DNA of 64,000 nt from Maribacter sp. HTCC2170 (GTDB lineage: Bacteria; Bacteroidota; Bacteroidia; Flavobacteriales; Flavobacteriaceae). The stretch lies in contig NC_014472.1 in the NCBI RefSeq assembly GCF_000153165.2, positions 3,220,001-3,284,000 on the forward strand, written 5' to 3'. This document shows, piece by piece, positions 18,929 to 27,589 of this stretch; the stretch's first letter is position 1, and every line of letters starts with the position of its first letter. Position numbers and translations under genes: made by a program. A model generated the notes under the pieces. It worked only from the letters and a program-made list of their open reading frames with translations. It ran no database searches and was not told the DNA's origin.

Positions 18929-19300
18929 ATGAAAAGAGCACTGAGTATTTTAGCAGTAGTAGCAATGACATTAGGATTATTGGCTACAACAACAGAAAAC
19001 GAAATTCAAGATCAAGAAGTAATCACGTGCGATGATTGCGCTCACGATTCTGATGATAGGGAAACTTTGGCATGTGATGATTGCGCTCACGATTCAGATG
19101 ATAGGGAAACTCTGGCATGTGATGATTGCGCTCACGATTCAGATGATAGGGAAACTCTGGCATGTGATGATTGCGCTCACGATTCTGATGATAGGGAAAC
19201 TCTGGTATGTGATGATTGCGCACACGATTCTGACGATAGGGAAACTTTAGCATTTTGCGATGATTGCGCACATGATTCCGATGATCGTGAGACCGTATAA
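18929..19300 (+). CDS. Small secreted protein of six Cys/Asp/His-rich 15-residue repeats
   Basis: A 123-residue protein. Residues 1-20 are a signal peptide (MKRALSILAVVAMTLGLLAT), then a short acidic spacer. From Cys34 to the end there are six tandem copies of CDDCAHDSDDRETLA; copy 4 ends in Val, one extra Phe precedes copy 6, and copy 6 is cut to 14 residues. Each repeat has a CxxC, a His and five Asp, so it could bind metal, but no known family is recognised. The mature part is strongly acidic. It has its own upstream repeats and a strong terminator downstream, so it is a single transcript between the LytTR genes and the TPR kinase. Confidence 0.8.
   Translation: MKRALSILAVVAMTLGLLATTTENEIQDQEVITCDDCAHDSDDRETLACDDCAHDSDDRETLACDDCAHDSDDRETLACDDCAHDSDDRETLVCDDCAHDSDDRETLAFCDDCAHDSDDRETV
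19028..19297 (+). repeat. 45-bp tandem coding repeat, six copies
   Basis: Units start at 19028, 19073, 19118, 19163, 19208 and 19256. Units 1-5 are contiguous, a 3-base insertion (TTT-type codon) precedes unit 6, and unit 6 has more silent changes. The near-identity of units 1-4 at DNA level indicates recent duplication, so copy number may vary between strains. Confidence 0.95.
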
Positions 19301-19323
19301 ATAAGTAAGATTTTTTTTTACGA

Positions 19324-19358
19324 AATGGCTTTGAATTAATTTTCAAGGCCATTTTTTT
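19324..19358 (+). terminator. Strong intrinsic terminator after the repeat-protein gene
   Basis: AATGGCTTTGAA (19324-19335) pairs along all 12 positions, one of them G-T, with TTCAAGGCCATT (19342-19353). The loop is six bases and five more T follow. It separates the repeat-protein gene from the kinase gene. Confidence 0.88.
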
Positions 19359-19393
19359 GTTATCTTAGATATTATCTCTTGTTATCTATTTCT

Positions 19394-21502
19394 ATGAACA
19401 AATCAAAATACTTCTTAATCCCTAAATGGTTATTGACATTAGTATTCGTATTATTAGCAGTTGCTTGTAACCAAAATAGAAATCAATCCAATATTTCGAC
19501 AGTTGTTGAAAACGATAGTATTTCAATTTGGATTGAACACGGTAAGAATACAAAGATTTCCATAGAGGAAAGAACTAGATATTTAGAAATGGCTTATGAA
19601 CAGGCTTCACAGTTAGCCAATGATTCTATAAAACCAAAGCACTTTTCAAAGCTATCAAATGCGTATTTAAAATTAAGGGATTCTTTGCTTTTTCTCAAAA
19701 TGAACATGGAAAGTACGCAACTCGCCAAAGAAACTGGAGACAGTGTTTCTCTTGCTGAATCGCATTGGGATCTTGCAACATATTATAGGAATAATGGCTT
19801 ACCTGATAGTGCCTACTCTAATTATCGCAATTCTTTTCTTCTTTATGATGCAATGAAAATTGAGAATCTTGCCGCTAGGATTTTATATAATATGGCTACC
19901 ACCCAGAGTAGTATCAAAGATTATACAGGAGCGGAAATTAATGCGTACAAAGCAATAGAAATTTTTAAACCATTGAAGGATAATAGAAGGTTGTTTTTAT
20001 GCTATAACCTGTTGGGTTCAACTTCTACACGATTGAAAGAGTATAAAAAAGCATTGGAGAATTTTAATAAAGCTGAAGAACACCTAAATGAACTGGCCGA
20101 TGAGCAATTTAAAGCTGGGCAATATGCAGGTTTACAGAATAATTTAGGTAATGTATTTAAGTCGCAAAAAAAATTCAAATATGCAATTCCATATTATGAG
20201 AATGCATTATCAAAAGATAGTTTAAAATTTAAAAGACCTGATAGCTATAGCATGTATCTTGATAATTTGGCCAATAGTAGATTTAAATCTGGTGACACGG
20301 TTGGTGTAAAACAACAATTAAATGAGGCACTTGAAATTAGGATAAATCAAAAAGATATAGCAGGAATGGCAAAAAGCCACTACAGTTTGGCTGAATATTA
20401 TTTAAAATACTGGGAAATCGATAAAGCATTGTTAAATGCCCAACTTTCAAAACAATATGCCATTCAGAGCACCAATAATACACGTTTACTAGAGAGTCTC
20501 AAGCTCCTAACGTTGATTGATAAGCCCAATATAGTTGATCATACTTCTGATTATATTGCTTTGAATGATAAATTAATTCAAGAAGAACGTCAGGCCAGGG
20601 ATAAGTTCACTCGAATACGTTTTGAAACTAATGAGGTAAGTGCTCAAAATGAGGTGCTTACAAGAAAACAACAAATTTGGACAGGTGTTGCTTTTGTTAT
20701 TTTTCTTATGGGTCTGGCCGTTTACATTATTCTGAACCAACGTTCAAAAAACCAAGCATTGCGTTTTCAGCAGCAGCAGCAGGCAAGTAATCAAGAAATC
20801 TTCGATTTAATGTTATCACAAAAACAAAAAATAGAAGACACCAAGAAAATGGAACAAAAAAGAATTTCAGAAGAGCTTCACGATGGTGTTCTTGGCAAAA
20901 TGCTAGGTGCACGTATGGTGCTTACAGGCTTGAACAAAAGATCAAATGAAGAAGCCATTGAAGAACGTGCCTCTGCAATTGCTGCCCTAAAAGATGTTGA
21001 AGGGGAGGTCAGGGCAATTTCCCATGAGTTAAGCCATGCTGCATACCAAAACATAAACAACTTCATTAGTTCTATTCAAGAATTAATGAAAAACGTAGGA
21101 ACTGCTAATAATATTGACCATACCTTTGATTATGATGAGGCCTTTGATTGGGATTCGATGTCTGGTGATATTAAGATAAACTTGTATCGGGTAGTTCAGG
21201 AAACACTTCAAAATGCTGTGAAACACTCAGAGTGTAAGAATATTTTGGTTAGCTTTGTAAGGGACAAAAATATATTGAATGTTACGATATCTGATGATGG
21301 CAAAGGCTTTAAATCGAAATCTGGTAAGAAAGGCATTGGTATGCGTAACATTGAATCTAGGATTGGTAAACTAAATGGTAATTGGGACATTAACAGTGTA
21401 GTTGGAGAAGGAACAAAAATTACCTTGAACATACCATTAAAAGAGAGCTTGGATAACCCTCAAATTTTAGTTGAGAAACAGAATTTACAAAAAATAGGAT
21501 AG
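19394..21502 (+). CDS. TPR-containing sensor histidine kinase with lipobox-like signal
   Basis: A 702-residue kinase from the ATG at 19394; a TTG five codons upstream is less likely because the signal peptide starts at MNKSKYF. The N-terminus has a hydrophobic stretch ending AVACNQ (Cys25), a lipobox. Residues about 60-390 form TPR-like helices (YRNNGLPDSAYSNYRNSF, LGSTSTRLKEYKKALENF). A single membrane helix starts near Trp429, then a coiled coil, a HisKA_3-type H-box (ELHDGVLGK, His496) and an HATPase domain (DDGKGF, GIGMRNIESRI). The periplasmic TPR is the likely sensor. The partner regulator is encoded 16 bases downstream. Confidence 0.9.
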   Translation: MNKSKYFLIPKWLLTLVFVLLAVACNQNRNQSNISTVVENDSISIWIEHGKNTKISIEERTRYLEMAYEQASQLANDSIKPKHFSKLSNAYLKLRDSLLFLKMNMESTQLAKETGDSVSLAESHWDLATYYRNNGLPDSAYSNYRNSFLLYDAMKIENLAARILYNMATTQSSIKDYTGAEINAYKAIEIFKPLKDNRRLFLCYNLLGSTSTRLKEYKKALENFNKAEEHLNELADEQFKAGQYAGLQNNLGNVFKSQKKFKYAIPYYENALSKDSLKFKRPDSYSMYLDNLANSRFKSGDTVGVKQQLNEALEIRINQKDIAGMAKSHYSLAEYYLKYWEIDKALLNAQLSKQYAIQSTNNTRLLESLKLLTLIDKPNIVDHTSDYIALNDKLIQEERQARDKFTRIRFETNEVSAQNEVLTRKQQIWTGVAFVIFLMGLAVYIILNQRSKNQALRFQQQQQASNQEIFDLMLSQKQKIEDTKKMEQKRISEELHDGVLGKMLGARMVLTGLNKRSNEEAIEERASAIAALKDVEGEVRAISHELSHAAYQNINNFISSIQELMKNVGTANNIDHTFDYDEAFDWDSMSGDIKINLYRVVQETLQNAVKHSECKNILVSFVRDKNILNVTISDDGKGFKSKSGKKGIGMRNIESRIGKLNGNWDINSVVGEGTKITLNIPLKESLDNPQILVEKQNLQKIG

Positions 21503-21518
21503 TACTAATAAAGGAAAA

Positions 21519-22190
21519 ATGAAGATTGTACGACTTTTATCAGTTGATGACCACGCGATGACGGCAATGGGTTATAAGTATATTTTGGAAGGTTCAGAAT
21601 TTGAAGATTTTCAAGTCAAAGTAGATACCATAAATACCTTTGAAGGAGCAATAGAAAAGATAGATTTCTCTGCCCGTTCATTGCGCTATGACATCCTTTT
21701 GTTTGACATATCACTATTTCCTGCTCATTCGAATGATACAAGAAGTGGCGAGGATTTAGGTATATATGCGCGAGAAAAAGTTCCAGAATCCAAAATTGTA
21801 TTTATGTCCTCTTTTAGTGATAGTTATCGGATTAATAGTCTTTTCAAGACGGTTGACCCCGATGGGTATATGGTAAAATCGGAAATAGATGAGAAATCAC
21901 TTTGCGCCATGGTTCGTACTGTGATGACAAAACCACCATATTATACAGCAAGTGCCTTATCCGCTATTCGTAAAAAAATGGCAAACGATTTTGATTTGGT
22001 TGATGAAACGGACAAAAAAATACTTCATCATATATCCACTGGTACAAGAACAAAGGACATTGGGCCTTTGATTTCAGTTGCTGGAACAACGGTTGAGTCC
22101 CGTAAAAGACAATTGAAACATTTGTTCGGAATTGAACATGGGAATGACATTGAACTGATAGAAGAGGCCAGGAAACGCGGTTTTATTTGA
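21519..22190 (+). CDS. LuxR/NarL-type response regulator
   Basis: A 223-residue protein: receiver domain at about 3-130 with the acidic pair Asp10-Asp11 (SVDDH), phospho-acceptor Asp63 (LLFDIS) and Lys120 (MVKSE), followed by a helix-turn-helix at about 155-215 (DETDKKILHHISTGTRTKDIG, TVESRKRQL). The receiver has an insertion after Asp63 (about residues 66-77). Unlike the two LytTR proteins upstream it keeps a full phosphorylation site. It is the expected output of the TPR kinase, with which it forms an operon. Confidence 0.9.
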   Translation: MKIVRLLSVDDHAMTAMGYKYILEGSEFEDFQVKVDTINTFEGAIEKIDFSARSLRYDILLFDISLFPAHSNDTRSGEDLGIYAREKVPESKIVFMSSFSDSYRINSLFKTVDPDGYMVKSEIDEKSLCAMVRTVMTKPPYYTASALSAIRKKMANDFDLVDETDKKILHHISTGTRTKDIGPLISVAGTTVESRKRQLKHLFGIEHGNDIELIEEARKRGFI

Positions 22191-22264
22191 TTTTTTTATT
22201 TCTACCATATCTTTAAGTTTCTGATTTTCAGCTTTTTACTTAAAATATAATTAATTATAAAGGG

Positions 22265-22288
22265 AAACCTTGGTTTTTATAAGGTTTT
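22265..22288. repeat. Inverted repeat shared with 17969-17992 (copy 2)
   Basis: AAACCTT, two bases, then TTTTTATAAGGTTTT: the same layout as the copy at 17969. It lies 92 bases before the orphan gene at 22357. Confidence 0.5.
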
Positions 22289-22356
22289 CCTAAGTTCTAA
22301 TTCCACGGCATAAAGTTAAATTTATGGTTATCCAGAAGCCAACCTAATTTTAGCAC

Positions 22357-23001
22357 ATGCCTTTAGATTCAGAAAAGTTTGATAATATCTTACCAAATCG
22401 AAATACCAAAACCGCATGTTTTGTTGGCTTAAAGGATTTTGTACAAAGTTTAGAAAAACATTTTTTCTCTAAAATTACGGTCCGAGATAATTCCTCAAAT
22501 GTTCATCAAATCAATTTGGTAATAGAATTAGAGTGCAATTTAACTTTGTTTGAAATGCTATTACACTCTGATAAAGGAAATTGGGGCGCTTTCAATCAGT
22601 CAAGATACTCTCTTGATGCTGAAATTGAAGTTCTGGAAGAAAAGAACAAGGTTTCAATTGATGTAGATGAGTTTTCAATAATACTTAAGGACACTAATAT
22701 TGTCATTGATAAAATATACAACCGAAGTATATCAAATCAACTAGATAGTATTTTCAATGAATTGAATAAACACCAATTCCAGCTTACAAAGGGAAATTCA
22801 GAAGTCCCGTATGAAATCTTTGTAGCTGTATTCGAGGAAGATTTATTGCAAAGCGTGCAACTGGATGTTCCGAAAACAAAAAAGACCCAAAATTATTCAA
22901 GTTTTTGGGCCTTATATTTTGATTCTGAAGAAGATGCTGTAATCTATGATTTAAAAAAATCTAGAATCATTTATGAAGATTTATATATGTTAAATCAGTA
23001 G
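22357..23001 (+). CDS. Protein of unknown function
   Basis: A 214-residue acidic, apparently cytoplasmic protein with no signal peptide, no membrane helix and no motif that I recognise. Predicted strands alternate with helices: INLVIELECNLTLFEMLL, a middle block ending in DVDEFSIILKDTNIVIDKIY, and SSFWALYFDSEEDAVIYDL near the end. The 5' region shares an unusual inverted repeat with the second LytTR gene, so it may belong to the same regulon. It is convergent with glyA, whose stop lies 12 bases away. Confidence 0.7.
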   Translation: MPLDSEKFDNILPNRNTKTACFVGLKDFVQSLEKHFFSKITVRDNSSNVHQINLVIELECNLTLFEMLLHSDKGNWGAFNQSRYSLDAEIEVLEEKNKVSIDVDEFSIILKDTNIVIDKIYNRSISNQLDSIFNELNKHQFQLTKGNSEVPYEIFVAVFEEDLLQSVQLDVPKTKKTQNYSSFWALYFDSEEDAVIYDLKKSRIIYEDLYMLNQ

Positions 23002-23012
23002 TTAGGCAGATT

Positions 23013-24287
23013 TTATGCATTGAACAATGCCCTACCTTCCATTAACGCATTAACTTCTTCTCTTACCTTTGAAATTACTTCTTCATTCTCAGGATTGGTC
23101 AAAACCCTATCCACTAAATCAACTATTGTTTCCATTTCAGGCTCTAACAACCCTCGGGTAGTAATTGCGGCAGTACCAAATCTTATTCCAGATGTAACAA
23201 AAGGTGATTTATCATCAAAAGGAACCATATTCTTATTTGCCGTTATATCTGCCTTTACCAAGACTTTTTCGGCATCTTTACCTGTAATATCTTTGTTTCT
23301 CAGGTCAATCAACATCATATGATTATCTGTACCACCTGATATAATATTATAATCTTTGGCAACGAACGCAGCAGCCATTGCAGCAGCATTTTTCTTTACT
23401 TGAATCATATAATTTAAATATTCATCTGTCAAAGCTTCGCCAAAAGCAATTGCCTTGGCAGCAATTATATGCTCCAAAGGCCCACCCTGATTTCCTGGAA
23501 AAACTGCTAAATCCAAAAGACCTGACATTTTTCTTAAGTTCCCGTTTTTTAAGCGGATACCAAATGGGTTTTCAAAATCCTGCCCCATTAGAATAAGCCC
23601 GCCACGAGGTCCTCTTAATGTTTTATGTGTAGTAGTGGTAACGACATGACAATGAGGAATTGGGTCATTAAGAATGCCTTTTGCTATTAAACCGGCTGGG
23701 TGTGCAATATCTGCCATTAATATGGCATCAACACTATCGGCAATTTCACGAAAACGTTTAAAGTCCATATCCCGTGAATAAGCCGATGCTCCTGCAATAA
23801 TCAAATTTGGTCTTTCTTTTTCGGCAATTTCCTGAATCTTATCATAATTTAAAATACCTGTTTCGGCTTCTACTCCATAAAAAACGGGGTTATATAATTT
23901 TCCAGAAAAATTGACCGGAGAACCATGCGTTAAATGTCCACCATGAGAAAGGTCAAAACCTAAAATCTTATCCCCTGGCTTTAAAAAAGCATGGAATACA
24001 GCGGCATTTGCCTGTGAACCAGAATGAGGCTGTACATTGGCATAAGCAGCACCAAATAGTTCCTTGGCTCTATCAATGGCAATTTGCTCAACTTGATCAA
24101 CCACTTCGCAACCACCATAATATCTTTTACCAGGATAGCCTTCGGCATATTTATTGGTTAGTACGGACCCAGCAGCTTCCATCACCTGCGGACTGGTAAA
24201 ATTTTCCGATGCTATGAGCTCAATTCCGTTTAATTGCCTTTCTTTTTCTTCTTCTATTAAATCAAAAATAAGTTGGTCGCGTTGCAT
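23013..24287 (-). CDS. glyA: Serine hydroxymethyltransferase
   Basis: PLP enzyme converting serine and tetrahydrofolate to glycine and methylene-tetrahydrofolate. I place the start at the ATG at 24287 ([11 protein letters not shown]), giving 424 residues; the frame stays open 12 codons further but that extension is not family-like. Landmarks are [30 protein letters not shown] and the PLP Lys222 in [13 protein letters not shown]. It is divergent from fumarylacetoacetase. Confidence 0.97.
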   Translation of the reverse strand: MQRDQLIFDLIEEEKERQLNGIELIASENFTSPQVMEAAGSVLTNKYAEGYPGKRYYGGCEVVDQVEQIAIDRAKELFGAAYANVQPHSGSQANAAVFHAFLKPGDKILGFDLSHGGHLTHGSPVNFSGKLYNPVFYGVEAETGILNYDKIQEIAEKERPNLIIAGASAYSRDMDFKRFREIADSVDAILMADIAHPAGLIAKGILNDPIPHCHVVTTTTHKTLRGPRGGLILMGQDFENPFGIRLKNGNLRKMSGLLDLAVFPGNQGGPLEHIIAAKAIAFGEALTDEYLNYMIQVKKNAAAMAAAFVAKDYNIISGGTDNHMMLIDLRNKDITGKDAEKVLVKADITANKNMVPFDDKSPFVTSGIRFGTAAITTRGLLEPEMETIVDLVDRVLTNPENEEVISKVREEVNALMEGRALFNA

Positions 24288-24331
24288 ATTACTAGTTCTG
24301 TTAAATGAGCGGTAAAAATACAAATTGCCAA

Positions 24332-24360
24332 TTGGTTATTAATAGAAAATAATATATTTG
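24332..24360 (+). promoter_or_regulatory. Promoter of fumarylacetoacetase gene
   Basis: TTG at 24332-24334, an 18-nt spacer and TATATTTG at 24353-24360 match the Bacteroidota consensus fully. The start of transcription would be about 33 nt before the ATG. Confidence 0.75.
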
Positions 24361-24397
24361 ATAAGGAATTTATCAAACACAAATTAACAATCGATTT

Positions 24398-25690
24398 ATG
24401 TCTATTACCGCAAATAATCCAAGTTTAAAAACATGGGTTCCTACTCATGAAAACACTGACTTCCCCATTCAAAATATTCCATTTGGAGTTTTTTTGACCA
24501 GAGATGATATCATTACAATTGGAACCAGAATCGGAGATACAGCAATTGACTTAGGCGCAATGCACCAATTGGGATACTTTGAAGGTATCCCGTTAACCGA
24601 TGATATTTTCCTTCAAGACACCTTGAATGATTTTATTTCCGACGGAAAAAAAACTTGGAGACTTGTACGAAATCGTATTAGTTCTATCTTCAATATTGAA
24701 AACAAAACACTACAGAATAATCAAGATCACAGGAACACCGTTCTTTTTGATATTGATGAAATAGAAATGCAATTACCAGTACAAATAGGCGATTATACTG
24801 ATTTTTATTCAAGTCGCGAGCATGCAACAAATGTTGGCACTATGTTTCGTGATCCCGAGAATGCGCTAATGCCCAACTGGCTTCACATACCGGTTGGTTA
24901 TCATGGAAGAAGTTCTACCATTATTCCGAGTGGAGTTCCAGTACATAGACCAACAGGACAAACCATGCCAAAGGGAGCAACAGAACCTGTTTTTGGACCA
25001 TCAAGATTAGTGGACTTTGAATTGGAAATGGCCTTTATCACTACTGATGCCAACAAAATGGGCGAATCTATCTCTGTCAATGAAGCCGAGAATCACATTT
25101 TTGGTATGGTTTTGTTCAATGATTGGAGTGCACGTGATATACAGAAGTGGGAATATGTTCCGTTAGGCCCTTTCTTGGCCAAGAGTTTCGCTTCTTCAAT
25201 CTCGCCATGGATCATAACCCTAGATGCTTTGGAGCCCTATCGAGCTAAGAGTCCTAGCCAAAATCCAGAACCTTTACCTTATTTAACTCAAAGTGGCGAT
25301 CATAGTTTTGATATTCAACTGGAATTAGACATTGTTACTGATAAAGGTGTCTCAACTACAGTTTCAAAATCTAATTTCAAATATATGTATTGGACCATGG
25401 CCCAGCAATTGGCTCACCATACAGTAAATGGCTGTAAAGTCAATAGTGGAGATATGATGGGCAGTGGAACCATTTCTGGCCCTACACCCGATTCTTATGG
25501 CTCTATGCTCGAACTGGCTTGGCAAGGCACCAAACCAGTTGAACTAAATGATGGTAGCGAACGAAAGTTTATTCATGACAATGATACCGTTGTAATTAGG
25601 GGCTTTTGTGAAAAAAACGGTCAAAAACTAGGTTTTGGTGAAGTGTCCACAAAATTACTCCCGGCATTCGAATCCAATTCCAACAAATAA
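24398..25690 (+). CDS. fahA: Fumarylacetoacetase
   Basis: Last step of tyrosine and homogentisate breakdown, cleaving fumarylacetoacetate into fumarate and acetoacetate. The 430-residue length matches the two-domain eukaryote-like FAH: N-terminal SH3-like domain to about residue 125, then the catalytic beta-roll. Motifs include DFYSSREHATNVGTMFR, VGYHGRSST, the metal-ligand stretch DFELEMAF and LFNDWSARDIQKWEYVPLGPFL. No other tyrosine-pathway gene is adjacent. Confidence 0.96.
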   Translation: MSITANNPSLKTWVPTHENTDFPIQNIPFGVFLTRDDIITIGTRIGDTAIDLGAMHQLGYFEGIPLTDDIFLQDTLNDFISDGKKTWRLVRNRISSIFNIENKTLQNNQDHRNTVLFDIDEIEMQLPVQIGDYTDFYSSREHATNVGTMFRDPENALMPNWLHIPVGYHGRSSTIIPSGVPVHRPTGQTMPKGATEPVFGPSRLVDFELEMAFITTDANKMGESISVNEAENHIFGMVLFNDWSARDIQKWEYVPLGPFLAKSFASSISPWIITLDALEPYRAKSPSQNPEPLPYLTQSGDHSFDIQLELDIVTDKGVSTTVSKSNFKYMYWTMAQQLAHHTVNGCKVNSGDMMGSGTISGPTPDSYGSMLELAWQGTKPVELNDGSERKFIHDNDTVVIRGFCEKNGQKLGFGEVSTKLLPAFESNSNK

Positions 25691-25807
25691 TACACAAAAA
25701 GGTTTTTTCAACGAGACAATACGATAGTTTATCGTTTTACGTTATCAACAAAGACAGTTTTGGCACGAGTGTTGAAATTGTACATTGAAACGGTAAATCT
25801 AAATGTC

Positions 25808-26995
25808 ATGAGAAAAATTTTACTATTAAGCGGAATTTTACTTTTTCTTATTGCCTGTGGTGGTGTCAAAAAGACCCAACAGGCCGTAAACACTGGTAAT
25901 TATTTGAACGCCATCAACAATGCCGTTCAAAAACTGTCCAACAATAAAGACAAAAAAGGAAATCAAACCTATGTTCTTTTATTAGAGGAAGCTTTCCAAA
26001 AGAATGTGGAAAGAGAGATGGAGCATATTGCTTACCTCAAAAAAGATGGCAACCCTGCCAATCTTGAGGCAATATACAATGGTTATAAAAACTTGAATCG
26101 TATTCAAGAAACCATTAGACCTTTACTCCCTTTGCAAATACAAGAGGAGAAAAGATACGCAGAATTTGCTCTTATTAATTACAATACCAACATAATTGCG
26201 GCAAAGGAAGAACTTTCCTCCTATTTATACCAAAATGCATTGGGTCTATTGAAAAACGCCAGCAATAAATGGGATTACAGAAAGTCTTTCGATGATTTTG
26301 TTTACTTAAATGAAATAAATCCAGGTTATTCTGATAGCAAGGATAAAATGGAGGAAGCATATGACAAAGGTCAAGATTATGTGAAAGTTGGTATGATCAA
26401 CAACACAGAAAAAATTATTCCTGTGAAGTTAGAAGAGGAGTTATTAAACTTCAACACCTTTGGATTAGAAGATAAATGGACAAAGTACCATACCAATCAT
26501 CTTTCCAGTATTTCATATGATTATGACATGCAGATTGAATTGAGAGACATTAACATCTCTCCAGAGCGGGTAAATGAAAAACAAATCATAAAAGAAAAGC
26601 AAATCAAGGATGGTTACCAATATGCGTTGGACAATGACGGTAATGTTGTAAAAGATAGCTTAGGTAATAAGATAAAAGTGGACAAGTTCAAAACAGTGAA
26701 ATGTAACTTTTATCAATTTACACAATTCAAAACTGCGCAAGTTGCAGGCTTGGTTAGCTTTTTAGACTTGGAAACAAAACAACAACTAAACTCCTACCCA
26801 TTATCAAGTGAGTTTGTTTTTGAACACGTATATGCCAATTATGATGGTGACAAAAGGGCTTTGGACAATGATTTAGTTTCACTGCTGAATCTAGCGGCAA
26901 TACCATTCCCGACTAATGAACAAATGGTCTATGATGCAGGTGAAGACCTTAAAAATAGATTAAAAGGTATTGTTACCAGTCATAGGTTCAACTAA
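25808..26995 (+). CDS. Lipoprotein of unknown function
   Basis: A 395-residue protein from the ATG at 25808 (MRKILLLSGILLFLIACGG, lipobox Cys17); the frame extends 16 codons upstream from a TTG but that part is not signal-like. Residues about 20-240 are helical with a tandem TPR-like look (NYLNAINNAVQKL, YQNALGLLKNASNKWDYRKSFDDF). The C-terminal half is beta-rich and includes a DNDGNVVKDSLGNKIKV turn. I recognise no functional family. An inverted repeat CGATA-GTT-TATCG lies in the upstream region. A strong terminator follows. Confidence 0.72.
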   Translation: MRKILLLSGILLFLIACGGVKKTQQAVNTGNYLNAINNAVQKLSNNKDKKGNQTYVLLLEEAFQKNVEREMEHIAYLKKDGNPANLEAIYNGYKNLNRIQETIRPLLPLQIQEEKRYAEFALINYNTNIIAAKEELSSYLYQNALGLLKNASNKWDYRKSFDDFVYLNEINPGYSDSKDKMEEAYDKGQDYVKVGMINNTEKIIPVKLEEELLNFNTFGLEDKWTKYHTNHLSSISYDYDMQIELRDINISPERVNEKQIIKEKQIKDGYQYALDNDGNVVKDSLGNKIKVDKFKTVKCNFYQFTQFKTAQVAGLVSFLDLETKQQLNSYPLSSEFVFEHVYANYDGDKRALDNDLVSLLNLAAIPFPTNEQMVYDAGEDLKNRLKGIVTSHRFN

Positions 26996-26996
26996 T

Positions 26997-27031
26997 AAAA
27001 AAGGCCCCGATAAAATATCGGGGCCTTTTTT
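26997..27031. terminator. Strong bidirectional terminator
   Basis: GGCCCCGATA (27003-27012) pairs with TATCGGGGCC (27016-27025) around a three-A loop, flanked by A-run and T-run on either side. It serves the lipoprotein gene and the convergent ytxJ gene. Confidence 0.95.
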
Positions 27032-27032
27032 A

Positions 27033-27428
27033 TTATATATATTCACTTAGCCCTACATCATTGATGCCCCCATGAGAACTATGTGCTATTGCAACTCCAT
27101 TTCGAATAACAAGTAGCTGTGGCGACTGGTGCATTACTTGGAATTTATATCCTGTTTCATTTGACACTTCTCTATAACTATGCAAATCCAAATAATAAAC
27201 ATCAAATTGCTCTTCTGAAAATTCATAGCTATTATTAAAAGTATTTAATACCATCCTGCTTATCCCACAAGTTGTAGAATGTTTGAAAATAAGCTGCGTT
27301 TTATCACTTGATTTTTCTGCAATTTCATCCAATTGATCAACAGACACCAATGGTTTCCAAGGTACCCTGTGGCCAGTTTTTCCATCATCATCTTTTGTCT
27401 TTCCAAATAGATTATTGAATAATCCCAT
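27033..27428 (-). CDS. ytxJ: YtxJ-like monothiol bacilliredoxin
   Basis: A 131-residue cytoplasmic thioredoxin-fold protein. The single active-site Cys54 lies in KHSTTCGISRM, the pattern of the YtxJ family (TCPIS in Firmicutes), and HQSPQLLVIRNG gives the cis-Pro loop. YtxJ proteins are linked by phylogenetic profile to bacillithiol, so the organism probably makes bacillithiol. It stands alone, divergent from clpB. Confidence 0.85.
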   Translation of the reverse strand: MGLFNNLFGKTKDDDGKTGHRVPWKPLVSVDQLDEIAEKSSDKTQLIFKHSTTCGISRMVLNTFNNSYEFSEEQFDVYYLDLHSYREVSNETGYKFQVMHQSPQLLVIRNGVAIAHSSHGGINDVGLSEYI

Positions 27429-27589
27429 ATTTCATTTTTGTTTTAAGTCGCATAAAGAGTAATTCCTTACTACTGCCGAAATGTCCTGATTCTGTTAGAT
27501 TTAAACGCCATTTTGTCTGCTTGATTCGCTTGGTAGGGTTGTTGACATTAATGAACCAAAAGTAAACTATAACTAGAAAACACTATAAA

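Noticed and set aside
19028-19297. Possible CRISPR array
   Set aside because: The repeats are contiguous coding units with no spacers.
19023-19352. Long frames on both strands inside the repeat region
   Set aside because: They exist because a 45-bp repeat without stops in other frames creates long open frames; only frame 18929-19300 has a signal peptide and matching start.
22886-22909. Terminator-like hairpin (CCCAAAA paired with TTTTGGG)
   Set aside because: It lies inside the 22357-23001 coding frame, 27 or more codons before the stop, and the T-tract is weak.
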